Origin: Robiginitalea biformata HTCC2501
Lineage (GTDB): Bacteria > Bacteroidota > Bacteroidia > Flavobacteriales > Flavobacteriaceae
Reading direction: 5' to 3'
Assembly: GCF_000024125.1 (NCBI RefSeq)
Contig: NC_013222.1
Coordinates: 496,001-560,000, forward strand
Length of the DNA stretch: 64,000 nucleotides
The position numbers were made by a program, and so were the translations under genes. How positions within the stretch are numbered: the stretch's first letter is position 1; each line of letters begins with the position of its first letter. This document shows positions 1 through 8,330 of the stretch, piece after piece. The notes under the pieces were generated by a model. It was not told the origin of the DNA. It saw only the letters and a list, made by a program, of their open reading frames with translations, and did not search any database.

Positions 1-254
1 TGAATATGGAGGCCATTGAAGGCAAAGACAACATCATCGAAACCTACAAGAAGTCTTCCGCATTCATCAATGAAAAGCTGCAAATGGTAGACCCGGGCAG
101 TTTTGGGGAAGAAGTCGATTTTGGCTTTGCCAAGATGAACAAGCTCTCGGGCCTGTTGGTGGTTTTGGAGCACAACGGGGAACACAAAGGGCAGCTGATT
201 GCCTACGCCCGTTCCAACGGGGTGGTACCCCCCTGGAGCGAAGGCGGGCAATAG
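1..254 (+). CDS. DinB-like protein, C-terminal part only
   Basis: The reading frame is open to the left edge, so the start of the gene lies outside the window; about 84 codons remain. The visible tail contains a histidine-containing helix (LEHNGEHKGQLIAYARSNG, then VPPWS) that matches the last metal-binding helix and C-terminal loop of the DinB/YfiT-like four-helix-bundle family. Members bind a divalent metal through three histidines; many are of unknown substrate, some are thiol transferases. Only the last histidine region can be seen here, so the family call rests on one motif. A strong hairpin terminator follows 25 nt after the stop codon. Confidence 0.7.
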   Translation, partial: NMEAIEGKDNIIETYKKSSAFINEKLQMVDPGSFGEEVDFGFAKMNKLSGLLVVLEHNGEHKGQLIAYARSNGVVPPWSEGGQ

Positions 255-279
255 CCTGGCAGACTACAGATAAAAGGAA

Positions 280-304
280 CCGGCCGCGAAGGCCGGTTTT
301 TTTT
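280..304 (+). terminator. Rho-independent terminator
   Basis: Perfect 6-bp stem CCGGCC / GGCCGG with a GCGAA loop followed by eight T residues. It ends the DinB-like gene and also separates it from the convergent metal-transporter gene. Confidence 0.9.
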
Positions 305-319
305 ATCCCAGGGCCGCGT

Positions 320-1141
320 TTATCCCAAGCCCACGTCCAGGGCCATCATAATGATAAACCCGCCGATAAAGCCCATGGTGGCGATATCCGTGTATTTGTC
401 CAATTGGGTTTCCGGGATAACCTCCTCAACCACCACAAAGATCATTGCCCCGGCTGCAAAGGACAGCGCATAAGGCAGGATTGGCTGAAAGGTGAGGACC
501 GCCCAGGCGCCGAGAACGGCTGCGACGGGTTCCACCATGGCAGAGGCCTGCCCGTACAGCCAGCTCTTCTTTCGACTCAGGCCGTAGCGTCTAAGCGGCA
601 TGGCCACGGCAAAGCCTTCCGGGAAATTCTGCAGGCCGATGCCCAGGGCGAGAGCCACGGCACCCCCTATGGAAGCGCCTTCAAACCCGGCGGCCACCCC
701 GCCGAACAAAACCCCCACGGCCAAACCTTCCGGGATATTGTGGAGCGTAATGGCCAGGGTCAGCAGCGTGGTGCGCCGCCAACCCGTATCGATCCCCTCC
801 GCTTCGCTTTCCTTGAAGTTGATATGGAGGTGGGGCAGGATTTTATCGAGACCGAAAATAAACACAGCCCCGAGCAAGAACCCGACGGCGGCGGGCATGA
901 CTTTTTCAAAGCCTTCGCCCGGGCTCATTTCAATACCGGGTGCCAGGAGGCTCCAGAAACTCGCAGCCACCATCACCCCGCCTGTAAACCCGAGCATCCC
1001 GTCCAGGACGGCCCGGTTCATCGTCTTGAAGAAAAAAACCAGGGCCGCTCCCAATGCGGTAAGCCCCCAGGTAAACAGGGTGGCATAGAAGGCCGCCAGG
1101 ATCGGGTCGATGGATTGCATGTAGTCTACTACTGCTTTCAT
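320..1141 (-). CDS. ZIP family divalent metal transporter (GufA/ZupT-like)
   Basis: 273-residue integral membrane protein with about eight hydrophobic segments. The two metal-binding signature helices of ZIP carriers are present: HNIPEG at residues 134-139 and QNFPEG at 171-176. ZIP carriers bring Zn, Fe or Mn into the cytoplasm. The start codon overlaps the stop of the upstream DtxR/MntR-type regulator by 4 nt, so the two are co-transcribed and translationally coupled. This pairing suggests uptake of the metal sensed by the regulator, probably Mn or Fe; the exact ion cannot be read from sequence. The length is normal for the GufA branch. Confidence 0.93.
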   Translation of the reverse strand: MKAVVDYMQSIDPILAAFYATLFTWGLTALGAALVFFFKTMNRAVLDGMLGFTGGVMVAASFWSLLAPGIEMSPGEGFEKVMPAAVGFLLGAVFIFGLDKILPHLHINFKESEAEGIDTGWRRTTLLTLAITLHNIPEGLAVGVLFGGVAAGFEGASIGGAVALALGIGLQNFPEGFAVAMPLRRYGLSRKKSWLYGQASAMVEPVAAVLGAWAVLTFQPILPYALSFAAGAMIFVVVEEVIPETQLDKYTDIATMGFIGGFIIMMALDVGLG

Positions 1142-1800
1142 GAGGCATTGTTTGGTTTGATATACAGGTTGGACGCAATCTGGTGGGAGATGCGGAACGC
1201 CTCCCCATCCAGCCGGATGCGCATACTCTTGTCGAATTCTTCTTTTTCCAGGATGGATACCTTTTTCCCCAGTGCAATGCGATGCCGGTCAAGGAACCTC
1301 AGGAAGGTCGCCGAGGAATCCTTCACCCCCACAAATTGCCCTTCCGAAGGCACGGGCATGGCCGAGAGGAGTTTCTTCTCCCGGGTTTTGAACACCCCGT
1401 TCTTATCGGGGATCGGGTCGCCATGGGGGTCGTAGTCCGGGTATTCGAGCAGGGCATCCAGCCGGTCGATCAGCACCTCGCTCTCAATGTGCTCCAGCTG
1501 TTCGGCTATTTCGTGGACCTGATCCCATTTGAAGTCGAGCTTTTCTACCAGGAACAACTCCCACAACCGGTGTTTTCGGATAATCTTCAATGCCTGCCGG
1601 TTCCCCGATTCGGTCAGGGAAACCCCCTGGTACTTCCGGTAGTCTACCAGGCCCTTTTCAGATAACCGCTTAACCATATCGGTTACCGAGGAGGGCTTGG
1701 TGTCCATCTGGGCGGCGATCGCATTGGTGGCCACCGCCACGGAGCCCCCCTTGCAGAGGTGGTAGATGCCTTTCAGGTAATTCTCTTCGGAATGGGTCAT
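1138..1800 (-). CDS. DtxR/MntR-family metal-dependent repressor
   Basis: 220 residues in the DtxR order: N-terminal winged helix (about 1-65), metal-binding dimerisation domain (about 70-140, with HEIAEQLEHIES and the PDYDPHGDPIP segment typical of the family) and a C-terminal FeoA/SH3-like domain (about 150-220). Such regulators bind DNA when loaded with Mn2+ or Fe2+ and repress metal uptake genes. It heads an operon with the ZIP transporter and is divergent from a TonB receptor; the 94-nt spacer contains promoters both ways and a palindrome, so it probably controls itself, the transporter and perhaps the receptor. Confidence 0.93.
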   Translation of the reverse strand: MTHSEENYLKGIYHLCKGGSVAVATNAIAAQMDTKPSSVTDMVKRLSEKGLVDYRKYQGVSLTESGNRQALKIIRKHRLWELFLVEKLDFKWDQVHEIAEQLEHIESEVLIDRLDALLEYPDYDPHGDPIPDKNGVFKTREKKLLSAMPVPSEGQFVGVKDSSATFLRFLDRHRIALGKKVSILEKEEFDKSMRIRLDGEAFRISHQIASNLYIKPNNAS

Positions 1801-1830
1801 CCGGGGTAAACGTTGAAATTTTAGTTAAAG

Positions 1831-1860
1831 CAAAAATACATTTTTAATTGTAAAAACAAA
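1831..1860 (-). promoter_or_regulatory. Promoter of the metal regulator-transporter operon
   Basis: On the minus strand TTTG (1860-1857) is followed after 18 nt by TATTTTTG (1838-1831), a full match to the Bacteroidota -33/-7 promoter pattern TTTG-N17-19-TAnnTTTG. The start codon lies 30 nt downstream. Confidence 0.75.
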
Positions 1861-1862
1861 TT

Positions 1863-1878
1863 TTTAGCTTTGTCTAAA
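1863..1878. promoter_or_regulatory. Palindrome overlapping TonB-receptor promoter; candidate metal-repressor operator
   Basis: TTTAG-N6-CTAAA is an inverted repeat (1863-1867 and 1874-1878). It overlaps TAGCTTTG at 1865-1872, which fits the -7 element TAnnTTTG for the receptor gene starting at 1895. AT-rich palindromes of this size are typical of DtxR/MntR operators. That the neighbouring regulator binds here is an inference. Confidence 0.55.
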
Positions 1879-1894
1879 TTTTATTTTAGTAAGC

Positions 1895-4171
1895 ATGAAT
1901 ATCCGCTGTATCCTCCCGATTATCAGCCTGCTCCTTGGCCTGGCACCCGCCCTGGCCCAGGATCGGGAATTGAGGGGAATGGTAACGGATTCCGAAGGCC
2001 CCGTTCCCCTGGCGAATGTCTACCTGCGGAATCTGGAAACGGGAACTGCCACGGATGTGGACGGGCAGTTCCGCCTGGAGGGCCTCCCCGATGGCACGCA
2101 TACCCTGGTGGTATCCGCCGTAGGATATCGGACCCACCGCCAATCGGTCCGCGTGGGGCCGGCAGGCTCCCGCCTCGAGATTCGGTTGCAGCCCCGGGCG
2201 GAACAATTGAACGTGACAGTGGTTACCGGGACCCTCAAGGCAGTCCGCCGTTTTGAGAGCCCGGTACCTGTTGAAGTCTATTCCCCCGCTTTTATCCGGA
2301 AGAACCCAACTGCCAACGTTTTTGAGGCACTTCAGGCCGTAAACGGGGTGCGCCCGCAGATCAATTGCAACGTGTGCAACACCGGCGATATCCACATAAA
2401 CGGCCTTGAGGGGCCGTATACCCTGGTACTGATAGACGGCATGCCGATTGTCAGCGGCCTGGGAACCGTATACGGGTTGTCGGGTATCCCGAATGCGCTG
2501 ATCGAACAGATCGAGATTGTCAAAGGGCCAGCCTCTTCGCTATACGGCAGCGAGGCGGTGGGCGGTCTGATTAACATCATCACAAAAAATGCGCTGACGG
2601 CCCCGGAATTCTTTGCCGACGGCTTTGCCACGGGCTGGGGCGAATACAACCTGGATGCCGGGGGTTCCCTGCGGATCGGGGAGAACACCCGGGTGCTCAC
2701 CGGTATAAACTACTTTAACTACGATGTGCCGACAGACAACAACGGGGACAACTTTACAGACGTCACGTTGCAGGATCGGATCTCCGTCTTCCAGAAATGG
2801 AATTTCACCCGGGATTCTTCCCGGGAATTCTCGTTGGCAGGGCGATTTTTTTACGAAGACCGCTGGGGGGGCGAAATGCAGTGGACCCCGGAATTCCGGG
2901 GAACCGATTCCATTTACGGGGAGAGCATCTACACGCGACGCTGGGAACTTCTCGGCCGGTACCAGTTGCCCCTGCCCGAAAAACTCCTCCTGTCCGTATC
3001 CTATAACGACCACCGCCAGGATTCCTGGTACGGCGACCTCCCCTACCTGGCCGACCAGCGGATCGGCTTTGGGCAGCTGAGCTGGGACAAGACAGCCGGG
3101 AACCACGACCTGCTGATAGGGGCTGCACTGAGGTACAACTACTACGACGACAATACCCCGGCTACGGATTCCCCTCGGGGCAATGACCCGGACCGGGTCT
3201 GGATCCCGAGCCTCTTTGCCCAGGACGAATACCGGTTCTCCGGCAAACACACGCTGCTGGCCGGCCTGCGATACGACCAGGATCCCCGGCACGGGAGTAT
3301 CTGGACCCCCCGGGGGGCCGTAAAGCTCCAGCTCGGGGAACACGAACTCCTCCGGCTGAACTTCGGGACCGGCTTCCGGGTAGTCAACCTGTTCACCGAA
3401 GACCACGCGGCCCTTACCGGCGCCCGGGACGTGGTGATTGCCGAGGACCTGCTCCCGGAACAATCCTGGAACCTCAACCTGAATTACCTCAGGAAATTCT
3501 ACACGCCCGACGGGCACTTTTTTAGTGTGGACGCCTCGGCTTTCTACACGGATTTCTCGAACCAGATCCTGCCCGATTACGATTCGGACCCCAACCGGAT
3601 CTTCTACCGGAACCTGGATGGCCGGTCCGTTTCCCGGGGGTTCAGCCTCAACCTGGATGCGGCCTTCGCCAATGGCCTGCGGGTGGCTGCCGGGACCACG
3701 TTGCAGGACGTCCGCGTCGACGCTGAAGGGACCAACAGCCGACCTGTGCTCACCGAGCGCTATTCGGCCACCTGGAGCGTCTCCTTCCCCATCCGCCCGC
3801 TGCAGCTGACGGCTGATTATACGGGCAACCTCTATGGCCCCATGCGCCTGCCCCTGGCAGGGGACCTGGACCCGCGTCCGGAATATTCCCCTGCCTGGAG
3901 CATCCAGAACATCCAGTTCACCTTCAAGGGGCTCGAGCATATGGAAATCTATGCGGGGGTCAAGAACCTGCTGAACTGGACGCCGAACCGGGGTACGCCC
4001 TTCCTGATTGCCCGGGCCGGGGACCCCTTTGACAAACAGGTGCAATTCGACGCGTCCGGGGACCCGGTACCCTCGGAAGGCAACCCCTATGGCCTCACTT
4101 TTGACCCCGCCTATGTCTATGGGCCCAACCAGGGGATCCGCGGATTTGCCGGGTTGCGTTACCAGCTCTGA
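1895..4171 (+). CDS. TonB-dependent outer-membrane receptor
   Basis: 758 residues: signal peptide (1-21, ending ALAQ), carboxypeptidase-regulatory-like beta domain (about 24-105), TonB plug (about 110-230, with VLIDGMP and IEIVKGPASSLYGSEAVGG) and a beta-barrel ending in the aromatic-rich strand GFAGLRYQL. It imports a scarce ligand across the outer membrane using TonB energy. The plug carries an unusual cysteine pair, C158 and C161 (NCNVCNTGD). Placement opposite a DtxR/MntR regulator and ZIP carrier suggests a metal chelate as the ligand, but the substrate is not shown by sequence. It stands alone, without a SusD partner. Confidence 0.92.
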   Translation: MNIRCILPIISLLLGLAPALAQDRELRGMVTDSEGPVPLANVYLRNLETGTATDVDGQFRLEGLPDGTHTLVVSAVGYRTHRQSVRVGPAGSRLEIRLQPRAEQLNVTVVTGTLKAVRRFESPVPVEVYSPAFIRKNPTANVFEALQAVNGVRPQINCNVCNTGDIHINGLEGPYTLVLIDGMPIVSGLGTVYGLSGIPNALIEQIEIVKGPASSLYGSEAVGGLINIITKNALTAPEFFADGFATGWGEYNLDAGGSLRIGENTRVLTGINYFNYDVPTDNNGDNFTDVTLQDRISVFQKWNFTRDSSREFSLAGRFFYEDRWGGEMQWTPEFRGTDSIYGESIYTRRWELLGRYQLPLPEKLLLSVSYNDHRQDSWYGDLPYLADQRIGFGQLSWDKTAGNHDLLIGAALRYNYYDDNTPATDSPRGNDPDRVWIPSLFAQDEYRFSGKHTLLAGLRYDQDPRHGSIWTPRGAVKLQLGEHELLRLNFGTGFRVVNLFTEDHAALTGARDVVIAEDLLPEQSWNLNLNYLRKFYTPDGHFFSVDASAFYTDFSNQILPDYDSDPNRIFYRNLDGRSVSRGFSLNLDAAFANGLRVAAGTTLQDVRVDAEGTNSRPVLTERYSATWSVSFPIRPLQLTADYTGNLYGPMRLPLAGDLDPRPEYSPAWSIQNIQFTFKGLEHMEIYAGVKNLLNWTPNRGTPFLIARAGDPFDKQVQFDASGDPVPSEGNPYGLTFDPAYVYGPNQGIRGFAGLRYQL

Positions 4172-4271
4172 AGGCCGCCTGCAATAGCCGGCTATCCCGC
4201 TTGCCCGGGCATTCCGCCTGCCGGGGATATTCCGCCCTCTCGCAGCGGCAAGCGTTTCACGGCCGAATTCG

Positions 4272-4279
4272 TACTTTTG
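4272..4279 (+). promoter_or_regulatory. -7 promoter element of the lycopene cyclase gene
   Basis: TACTTTTG matches TAnnTTTG and lies 22 nt before the ATG at 4301. It rules out an upstream in-frame TTG at 4277, which would sit inside the promoter. No convincing -33 TTTG was found. Confidence 0.55.
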
Positions 4280-4300
4280 GAACCGGGCCTTTCTGCCGCT

Positions 4301-5506
4301 ATGGAACATTTTGACTTTATCATCATCGGGGGCGGGGCCTCCGGCCTCCTGCTCGCCGAAGCCATGGGGCGCGACACCTGGTTTGACGGGAAGCGGATTG
4401 CCCTGTTCGAGAAACAGGAGCAAAAAGGCAATGACCGGACCTGGTGCTTTTGGGAGTCCGGCGAGGGCGCTTTCGACGAATTGATCGAAACCCGCTGGGA
4501 CCGGATGCGTTTTCGGGGAACCGGGATCGACCGGGTGCTCCCCCTGCTTCCGCTGACCTACAAAATGCTCCGCGGGGAAGATTTTTACGCGTCCTACTAC
4601 CAAAAGATCGCCACCTGCCCGAATATCCATGTCATACGCGAAGCGGTAAACCATGTTGAGGAGCGCCCCGATGGCGCCTTTCTGAAGACGTCCCGGGCCT
4701 CCTATACAACCTCCCGGGTTTTCAGCAGCGTCCCGTTTTCCCAGCCGCCCCTCCCCGGGCGCCCCTATCCGCTGATTCGCCAGCATTTTATCGGGTGGCG
4801 CGTCCGGGTCCCCCGGCCGGTCTTTGATCCGGACACCCCGACCTTTATGGATTTTGGCATCCCGCAGCGCGGAAACACGCGCTTTATGTATGTGCTCCCG
4901 GACTCCCCGACGGAGGCCCTGTTGGAATACACGCTCTTTTCAAAAGACCTGCTGGAACCCGGGGAATACGAGGCAGCCATTGAAGCGTACCTCCGGGAGG
5001 AATACGGGGTCGGGGAATATGAAATCCTGGAAAAAGAACGCGGGAGCATCCCGATGACCTGCAACGATTTTACGGCCCGGGACAGCAAACATATCACCCA
5101 TATCGGGATTGCCGGGGGCTGGGCCCGTCCAAGCACGGGCTACACCTTCTGGAACAGTACGCAGCTGGTTCCCCGGTTGGTAAAGGCCCTCAAATCCGGG
5201 AAGCGCCTGCAAATGGCGCGGCGGGACCGCTTCTGGTTCTACGATTTGGTGTTGCTGGAGGTGCTGGCGGGCAACAATGCCCGCGGGGGTGAGGTGTTTT
5301 CCGCCCTCTTCAGGCGCGTCCCCCCCACCCGGATATTGCGTTTCCTGCACCAGCAGACTTCCCTGGGCGAAGACCTCCGGATTATTGCGGCCTGTCCGAA
5401 ACGCTTGTTTATCCGCGCCTTGTGGCGTTCCTTCCTTAAAAGTCTCGGCGGAGCAGCCACTCCCCAAAATCGCGCAGCGCCGCCTTGGCCCGGGGGTTTC
5501 CGGTAA
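4301..5506 (+). CDS. crtY: Lycopene beta-cyclase (FAD-dependent)
   Basis: 401 residues from the ATG at 4301. The N-terminus has the dinucleotide-binding pattern IIIGGGASGLLLAEAM, followed by the cyclase hallmark NDRTWCFWE, QHFIGWRV and GIAGGWARPSTGYTF. CrtY-type enzymes close both ends of lycopene to form beta-carotene, the precursor of flavobacterial zeaxanthin. The next gene on the opposite strand makes the prenyl diphosphate precursors, so the two serve one pathway. The last 71 nt overlap the end of that convergent gene, and the final ~20 residues (from about SLGGAATP) are proline/glycine-rich and look like read-through of antisense sequence rather than conserved fold. Confidence 0.93.
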   Translation: MEHFDFIIIGGGASGLLLAEAMGRDTWFDGKRIALFEKQEQKGNDRTWCFWESGEGAFDELIETRWDRMRFRGTGIDRVLPLLPLTYKMLRGEDFYASYYQKIATCPNIHVIREAVNHVEERPDGAFLKTSRASYTTSRVFSSVPFSQPPLPGRPYPLIRQHFIGWRVRVPRPVFDPDTPTFMDFGIPQRGNTRFMYVLPDSPTEALLEYTLFSKDLLEPGEYEAAIEAYLREEYGVGEYEILEKERGSIPMTCNDFTARDSKHITHIGIAGGWARPSTGYTFWNSTQLVPRLVKALKSGKRLQMARRDRFWFYDLVLLEVLAGNNARGGEVFSALFRRVPPTRILRFLHQQTSLGEDLRIIAACPKRLFIRALWRSFLKSLGGAATPQNRAAPPWPGGFR

Positions 5507-6413
5507 GCGTATCGAGCCTGGCAAATGCCTCGCGGGTGTAACCGCCAATCTGATTGCGGGTCTGCCGGTCGGCCCCGCAGGTCTCAAAAATCTGGCGTAC
5601 CCGGTCTACCTTGGACTGCGGGTTGGTGGGTCGGACCGAATAGAGGTCCCGAAGCTCCCGGGCATCGTCTGCCCCGCAACGCTCCAGGGCCTGCAGGTAG
5701 AGATAGGTTTTTTTGTTTTCAATGATATCGCCCCCCACCTGTTTGCCAAACGTCTCCGGGTTTCCAAAAACGTCCAGGTAATCGTCCTGCAACTGGAAAG
5801 CCAGGCCGAGCCGGATCCCGAAATCGTAAACGGCCTCCTGTTCCGCTACCTCCGCACCGCCGATGATGGCCCCCATTTGCAGGGCACAGCCCAGGAGCAC
5901 AGCCGTCTTGAACTCAATCATCCGCAGGTATTCCGGAATGCCCACGTCATCCCGGGACTCAAAATCCATATCGTATTGCTGTCCCTCGCAAACTTCCAGG
6001 GCCGTCCGGGAAAACAGCCGGGTGAGCGGCTGGAACAGTTCCGGGGGATAGCCGTCTAACTGCTGGTAGGCGCGAATGAGCATCGCATCGCCGGAGAGGA
6101 TGGCGGTATTCGGGTCCCATTTTCGGTGGACCGTGGGCCGGCCGCGCCTGAGCGGGGCCGCATCCATTATGTCGTCGTGTACCAGGGAAAAATTGTGGAA
6201 GATCTCCACCGCGGCCGCAGCGGGCAACGCATTCTCCGCGGGGGCCCCGAATAGTTCCGCGCTCAATAAGACCAGGACCGGCCGCATCCTTTTTCCCCCC
6301 AGGTCCATGATGTACCCGATGGGTTCATAGAGCCCGGCCGGCTCCCCGAATTGTAATATTTTCTGCAGATAATCGTCAAATGACTGGCGGTACTGCTCGA
6401 TGGATTCAATCAT
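5436..6413 (-). CDS. Polyprenyl diphosphate synthase (FPP/GGPP synthase type)
   Basis: 325 residues starting MIESIEQYRQ. Both aspartate-rich motifs of trans-isoprenyl synthases are present: LVHDDIMD with the following arginines (LRRGRPTVHRKW) and FQLQDDYLDVFG, plus GGKRMRP for IPP binding. The enzyme condenses IPP with allylic diphosphates in the cytoplasm to make farnesyl- or geranylgeranyl-diphosphate; the chain length cannot be fixed here. It supplies carotenoid and quinone synthesis and overlaps the lycopene cyclase gene tail to tail. A longer reading frame runs upstream to 6983 but covers the divergent sigma-factor gene and is not used. Confidence 0.94.
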   Translation of the reverse strand: MIESIEQYRQSFDDYLQKILQFGEPAGLYEPIGYIMDLGGKRMRPVLVLLSAELFGAPAENALPAAAAVEIFHNFSLVHDDIMDAAPLRRGRPTVHRKWDPNTAILSGDAMLIRAYQQLDGYPPELFQPLTRLFSRTALEVCEGQQYDMDFESRDDVGIPEYLRMIEFKTAVLLGCALQMGAIIGGAEVAEQEAVYDFGIRLGLAFQLQDDYLDVFGNPETFGKQVGGDIIENKKTYLYLQALERCGADDARELRDLYSVRPTNPQSKVDRVRQIFETCGADRQTRNQIGGYTREAFARLDTLTGNPRAKAALRDFGEWLLRRDF

Positions 6414-6497
6414 AGCCTTCGAATTTTTCCGAAAAATATGCAATAGAATCGGAAGTCTTCGTCTATACAGGTGCAAGCCGGCAACTAAATCAACCCG

Positions 6498-7070
6498 ATG
6501 GCCCCAGCCAAGGACAATTACAACAACCTGAACCGATTCTTCCGGGACGAATACGAATCCCTGAGCGGCTATGTGCGTTCCCGCATCGACGACACGGCCG
6601 AACGGGATGCCGAGGATATCATCCAGGACGTGGCGCTGCGGCTTTTCTCCAGGGCAGACGACCTCTCGCAAATTAACAATATTGCCGGGTTTGTCTACCG
6701 CGCGGTCCGGAACAGGATCATCGACGTGATGCGGACGCGAAAAGGGAAACAGAGCGATAATGAGCGGCTGGAGGAGCGATGGTCGGAATTTGCCGAACGA
6801 TTTTACGGGGAGTCGGCCGAAAGGTACCCGGAATCCACGATGCGGCAACTGAAAGTGGGGATCGAAAACCTGAAGCCCAACTACCGGGAGGTGATCCTGG
6901 CTGTGGATTTTGAGGGCTACTCCTACCGGGAGTATTCCGAAATGACCGGGATCTCCCCGGGGACACTTATGTCCCGGAGGCACCGGGCGCTGTCGATCCT
7001 GCAGAAAAATTTTATGTCTGAAAAGGCAGTGAAAATCATTACGAGAGATATCAAAACGGTTTACAAATAA
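6498..7070 (+). CDS. ECF-type RNA polymerase sigma factor
   Basis: 190 residues with region 2 (about 10-80; DAEDIIQDVALRLFSR and RAVRNRIIDVMRTRK) and region 4 (about 120-180; LKPNYREVILAVDFEGYSYREYSEMTGISPGTLMSRRHRAL, a helix-turn-helix). It redirects RNA polymerase to a small set of promoters. No anti-sigma factor of the FecR/RseA kind is adjacent; the following membrane protein 12 nt downstream may be its partner or its target. Divergent from the prenyl synthase with an 84-nt spacer. Confidence 0.9.
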   Translation: MAPAKDNYNNLNRFFRDEYESLSGYVRSRIDDTAERDAEDIIQDVALRLFSRADDLSQINNIAGFVYRAVRNRIIDVMRTRKGKQSDNERLEERWSEFAERFYGESAERYPESTMRQLKVGIENLKPNYREVILAVDFEGYSYREYSEMTGISPGTLMSRRHRALSILQKNFMSEKAVKIITRDIKTVYK

Positions 7071-7082
7071 AAATCAAAAGTC

Positions 7083-7532
7083 ATGGATTACGGAAAACAT
7101 ATGGAAAAGCGGATGGAGGCCCGCGTCAAACGGGGGGTGGCTAAAGGCGTTAAAATATTCTTTTTCATCCTGTTGGGCATTGGAATCTTCCTGCTGGTGG
7201 GCTATGCCTTTATGCTGCTTTGGAACTGGCTGATGCCCGAGCTGTTCGGACTCCCCACGGTGGGTTACTGGAAAGCCTTCGGCATCCTGGTCCTGGCCAA
7301 ATTGCTGTTCGGGTTTGGCGGCCACGGTTCGGGGGGCGGCAAAAAGAAATCCGGAAAAGGCGGGGAACGGCCCGTTTGCCGGAACCGGGTTTTCGAAACA
7401 AAGGACAAATGGGCCTACTACGACCGATTCTGGAACGAGGAGGGGGAAACTGCCTTTAACAACTACATCCAAAGATTGAACAATGAAACAGGAAATGCCC
7501 CGGCCGAGGAGCATCCGGGAACGGATCGATAG
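7083..7532 (+). CDS. Small membrane protein next to sigma factor, unknown function
   Basis: 149 residues. A basic N-terminus is followed by two hydrophobic segments (about 23-46 and 62-77), then a glycine/lysine-rich linker (GGHGSGGGKKKSGKGG) and a charged cytoplasmic tail. I know no named family with confidence. It lies 12 nt after the sigma factor stop, so it is co-transcribed with it; position suggests a membrane partner that restrains the sigma factor, but no zinc-finger or known anti-sigma fold is visible. Function is left open. Confidence 0.8.
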   Translation: MDYGKHMEKRMEARVKRGVAKGVKIFFFILLGIGIFLLVGYAFMLLWNWLMPELFGLPTVGYWKAFGILVLAKLLFGFGGHGSGGGKKKSGKGGERPVCRNRVFETKDKWAYYDRFWNEEGETAFNNYIQRLNNETGNAPAEEHPGTDR

Positions 7533-7620
7533 GGCCTTTGGCCTGGCGCTGCTATCGCTCCCTGCCGGGCCGGATACATCCGAGCTGCAAGTCACGCCCT
7601 CCGAAGAAACAGCTCCCTGA
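7483..7620 (+). CDS. Possible 45-residue protein overlapping the previous gene
   Basis: ATG at 7483 opens a 45-codon frame (MKQEMPRPRSIRERIDRAFG then LALLSLPAG) that shares its first 50 nt with the end of the preceding gene in another frame and ends at a TGA at 7620. The first half is basic and helical, the second hydrophobic then acidic. Short coupled proteins of this kind can accompany sigma-factor operons, but there is no independent proof that this one is made. Confidence 0.35.
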   Translation: MKQEMPRPRSIRERIDRAFGLALLSLPAGPDTSELQVTPSEETAP

Positions 7621-7676
7621 ATGTGTCCCGTGTACCCGGATTGGGTAAGGTGATTGTTAAATAATCGTAAAACCTT

Positions 7677-7716
7677 GGAAACTTTTTTTGTTTTTAAAGT
7701 TTCCACCCTACATTTG
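7677..7716 (+). promoter_or_regulatory. Efflux operon promoter with TetR-type palindromic operator
   Basis: A perfect 9-bp inverted repeat, GGAAACTTT (7677-7685) and AAAGTTTCC (7696-7704) with a 10-nt centre, embraces the -33 TTTG (7687-7690). After 18 nt comes the -7 TACATTTG (7709-7716). The TetR gene starts at 7725. The overlap of operator and promoter is what autorepression by the TetR protein would need. Confidence 0.8.
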
Positions 7717-7724
7717 CCCCCCCT

Positions 7725-8330
7725 ATGAAAGAACAAATCATCGATACCGCCTGCGAGATGTTCCTGCAACTCGGCTTTAAGAGCGTCACCATGGACGATC
7801 TGGCCGAACGATTGGGGATTTCCAAAAAGACAATCTATCTGCATTTCAAGAATAAGACGGAACTCATCCACGAATGCACCTGCAATCTGTTCGAGAAGAT
7901 CTCCCTGGGCATCACCTGTATTACCGATCAAGGGCTGAACCCCATCGAGGAGCTATACGAAATCAAGAAATTTGCGCTGACCCACCTGAAGGACGAGAAA
8001 TCCTCCCCCCAGTACCAGCTCCGCAAATACTATCCCCGAATTTTTGAATCCCTCAACGAACAGAAGTTCGCCATGATGAAGGAGTGTGTGTTAAAGAACA
8101 TCAACCGGGGGATGGCGATGGGGATCTACCGGGCCAACCTGGATCCCGGCTTTGTTGCCCGCATCTATTTTGCAGGGGTAACCAGCCTGAATGACGAAGA
8201 CCTTTTTCCGAAATCCGACTTTCCGATGCCGGGCCTGATGGACCACTATCTGGAATACCACCTGCGGGGCATCGTTACACCCGACGGCCGGAAAGTCCTC
8301 AATAAAATCATCAACTCAAATCTGGAATAA
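7725..8330 (+). CDS. TetR/AcrR-family repressor of the efflux operon
   Basis: 201 residues. The N-terminal helix-turn-helix (about 5-50) has the family pattern VTMDDLAERLGISKKTIYLHFKNKTELI in two stretches; the rest is a helical ligand-binding domain. The stop codon abuts the ATG of the TolC-type gene, so it heads a four-gene operon TetR-TolC-MFP-RND. The large inverted repeat just upstream is its likely binding site, giving autoregulation released by a toxic ligand. Confidence 0.93.
   Translation: MKEQIIDTACEMFLQLGFKSVTMDDLAERLGISKKTIYLHFKNKTELIHECTCNLFEKISLGITCITDQGLNPIEELYEIKKFALTHLKDEKSSPQYQLRKYYPRIFESLNEQKFAMMKECVLKNINRGMAMGIYRANLDPGFVARIYFAGVTSLNDEDLFPKSDFPMPGLMDHYLEYHLRGIVTPDGRKVLNKIINSNLE

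Noticed and set aside
2540..4786. Minus-strand open frame of 748 codons opposite the first TonB receptor and lycopene cyclase
   Set aside because: Spans two well-supported genes; Gly/Pro/Val-rich shadow without domains.
6414..6983. Upstream extension of the prenyl synthase frame
   Set aside because: Runs antisense through the ECF sigma gene; the ATG at 6413 gives the family length.
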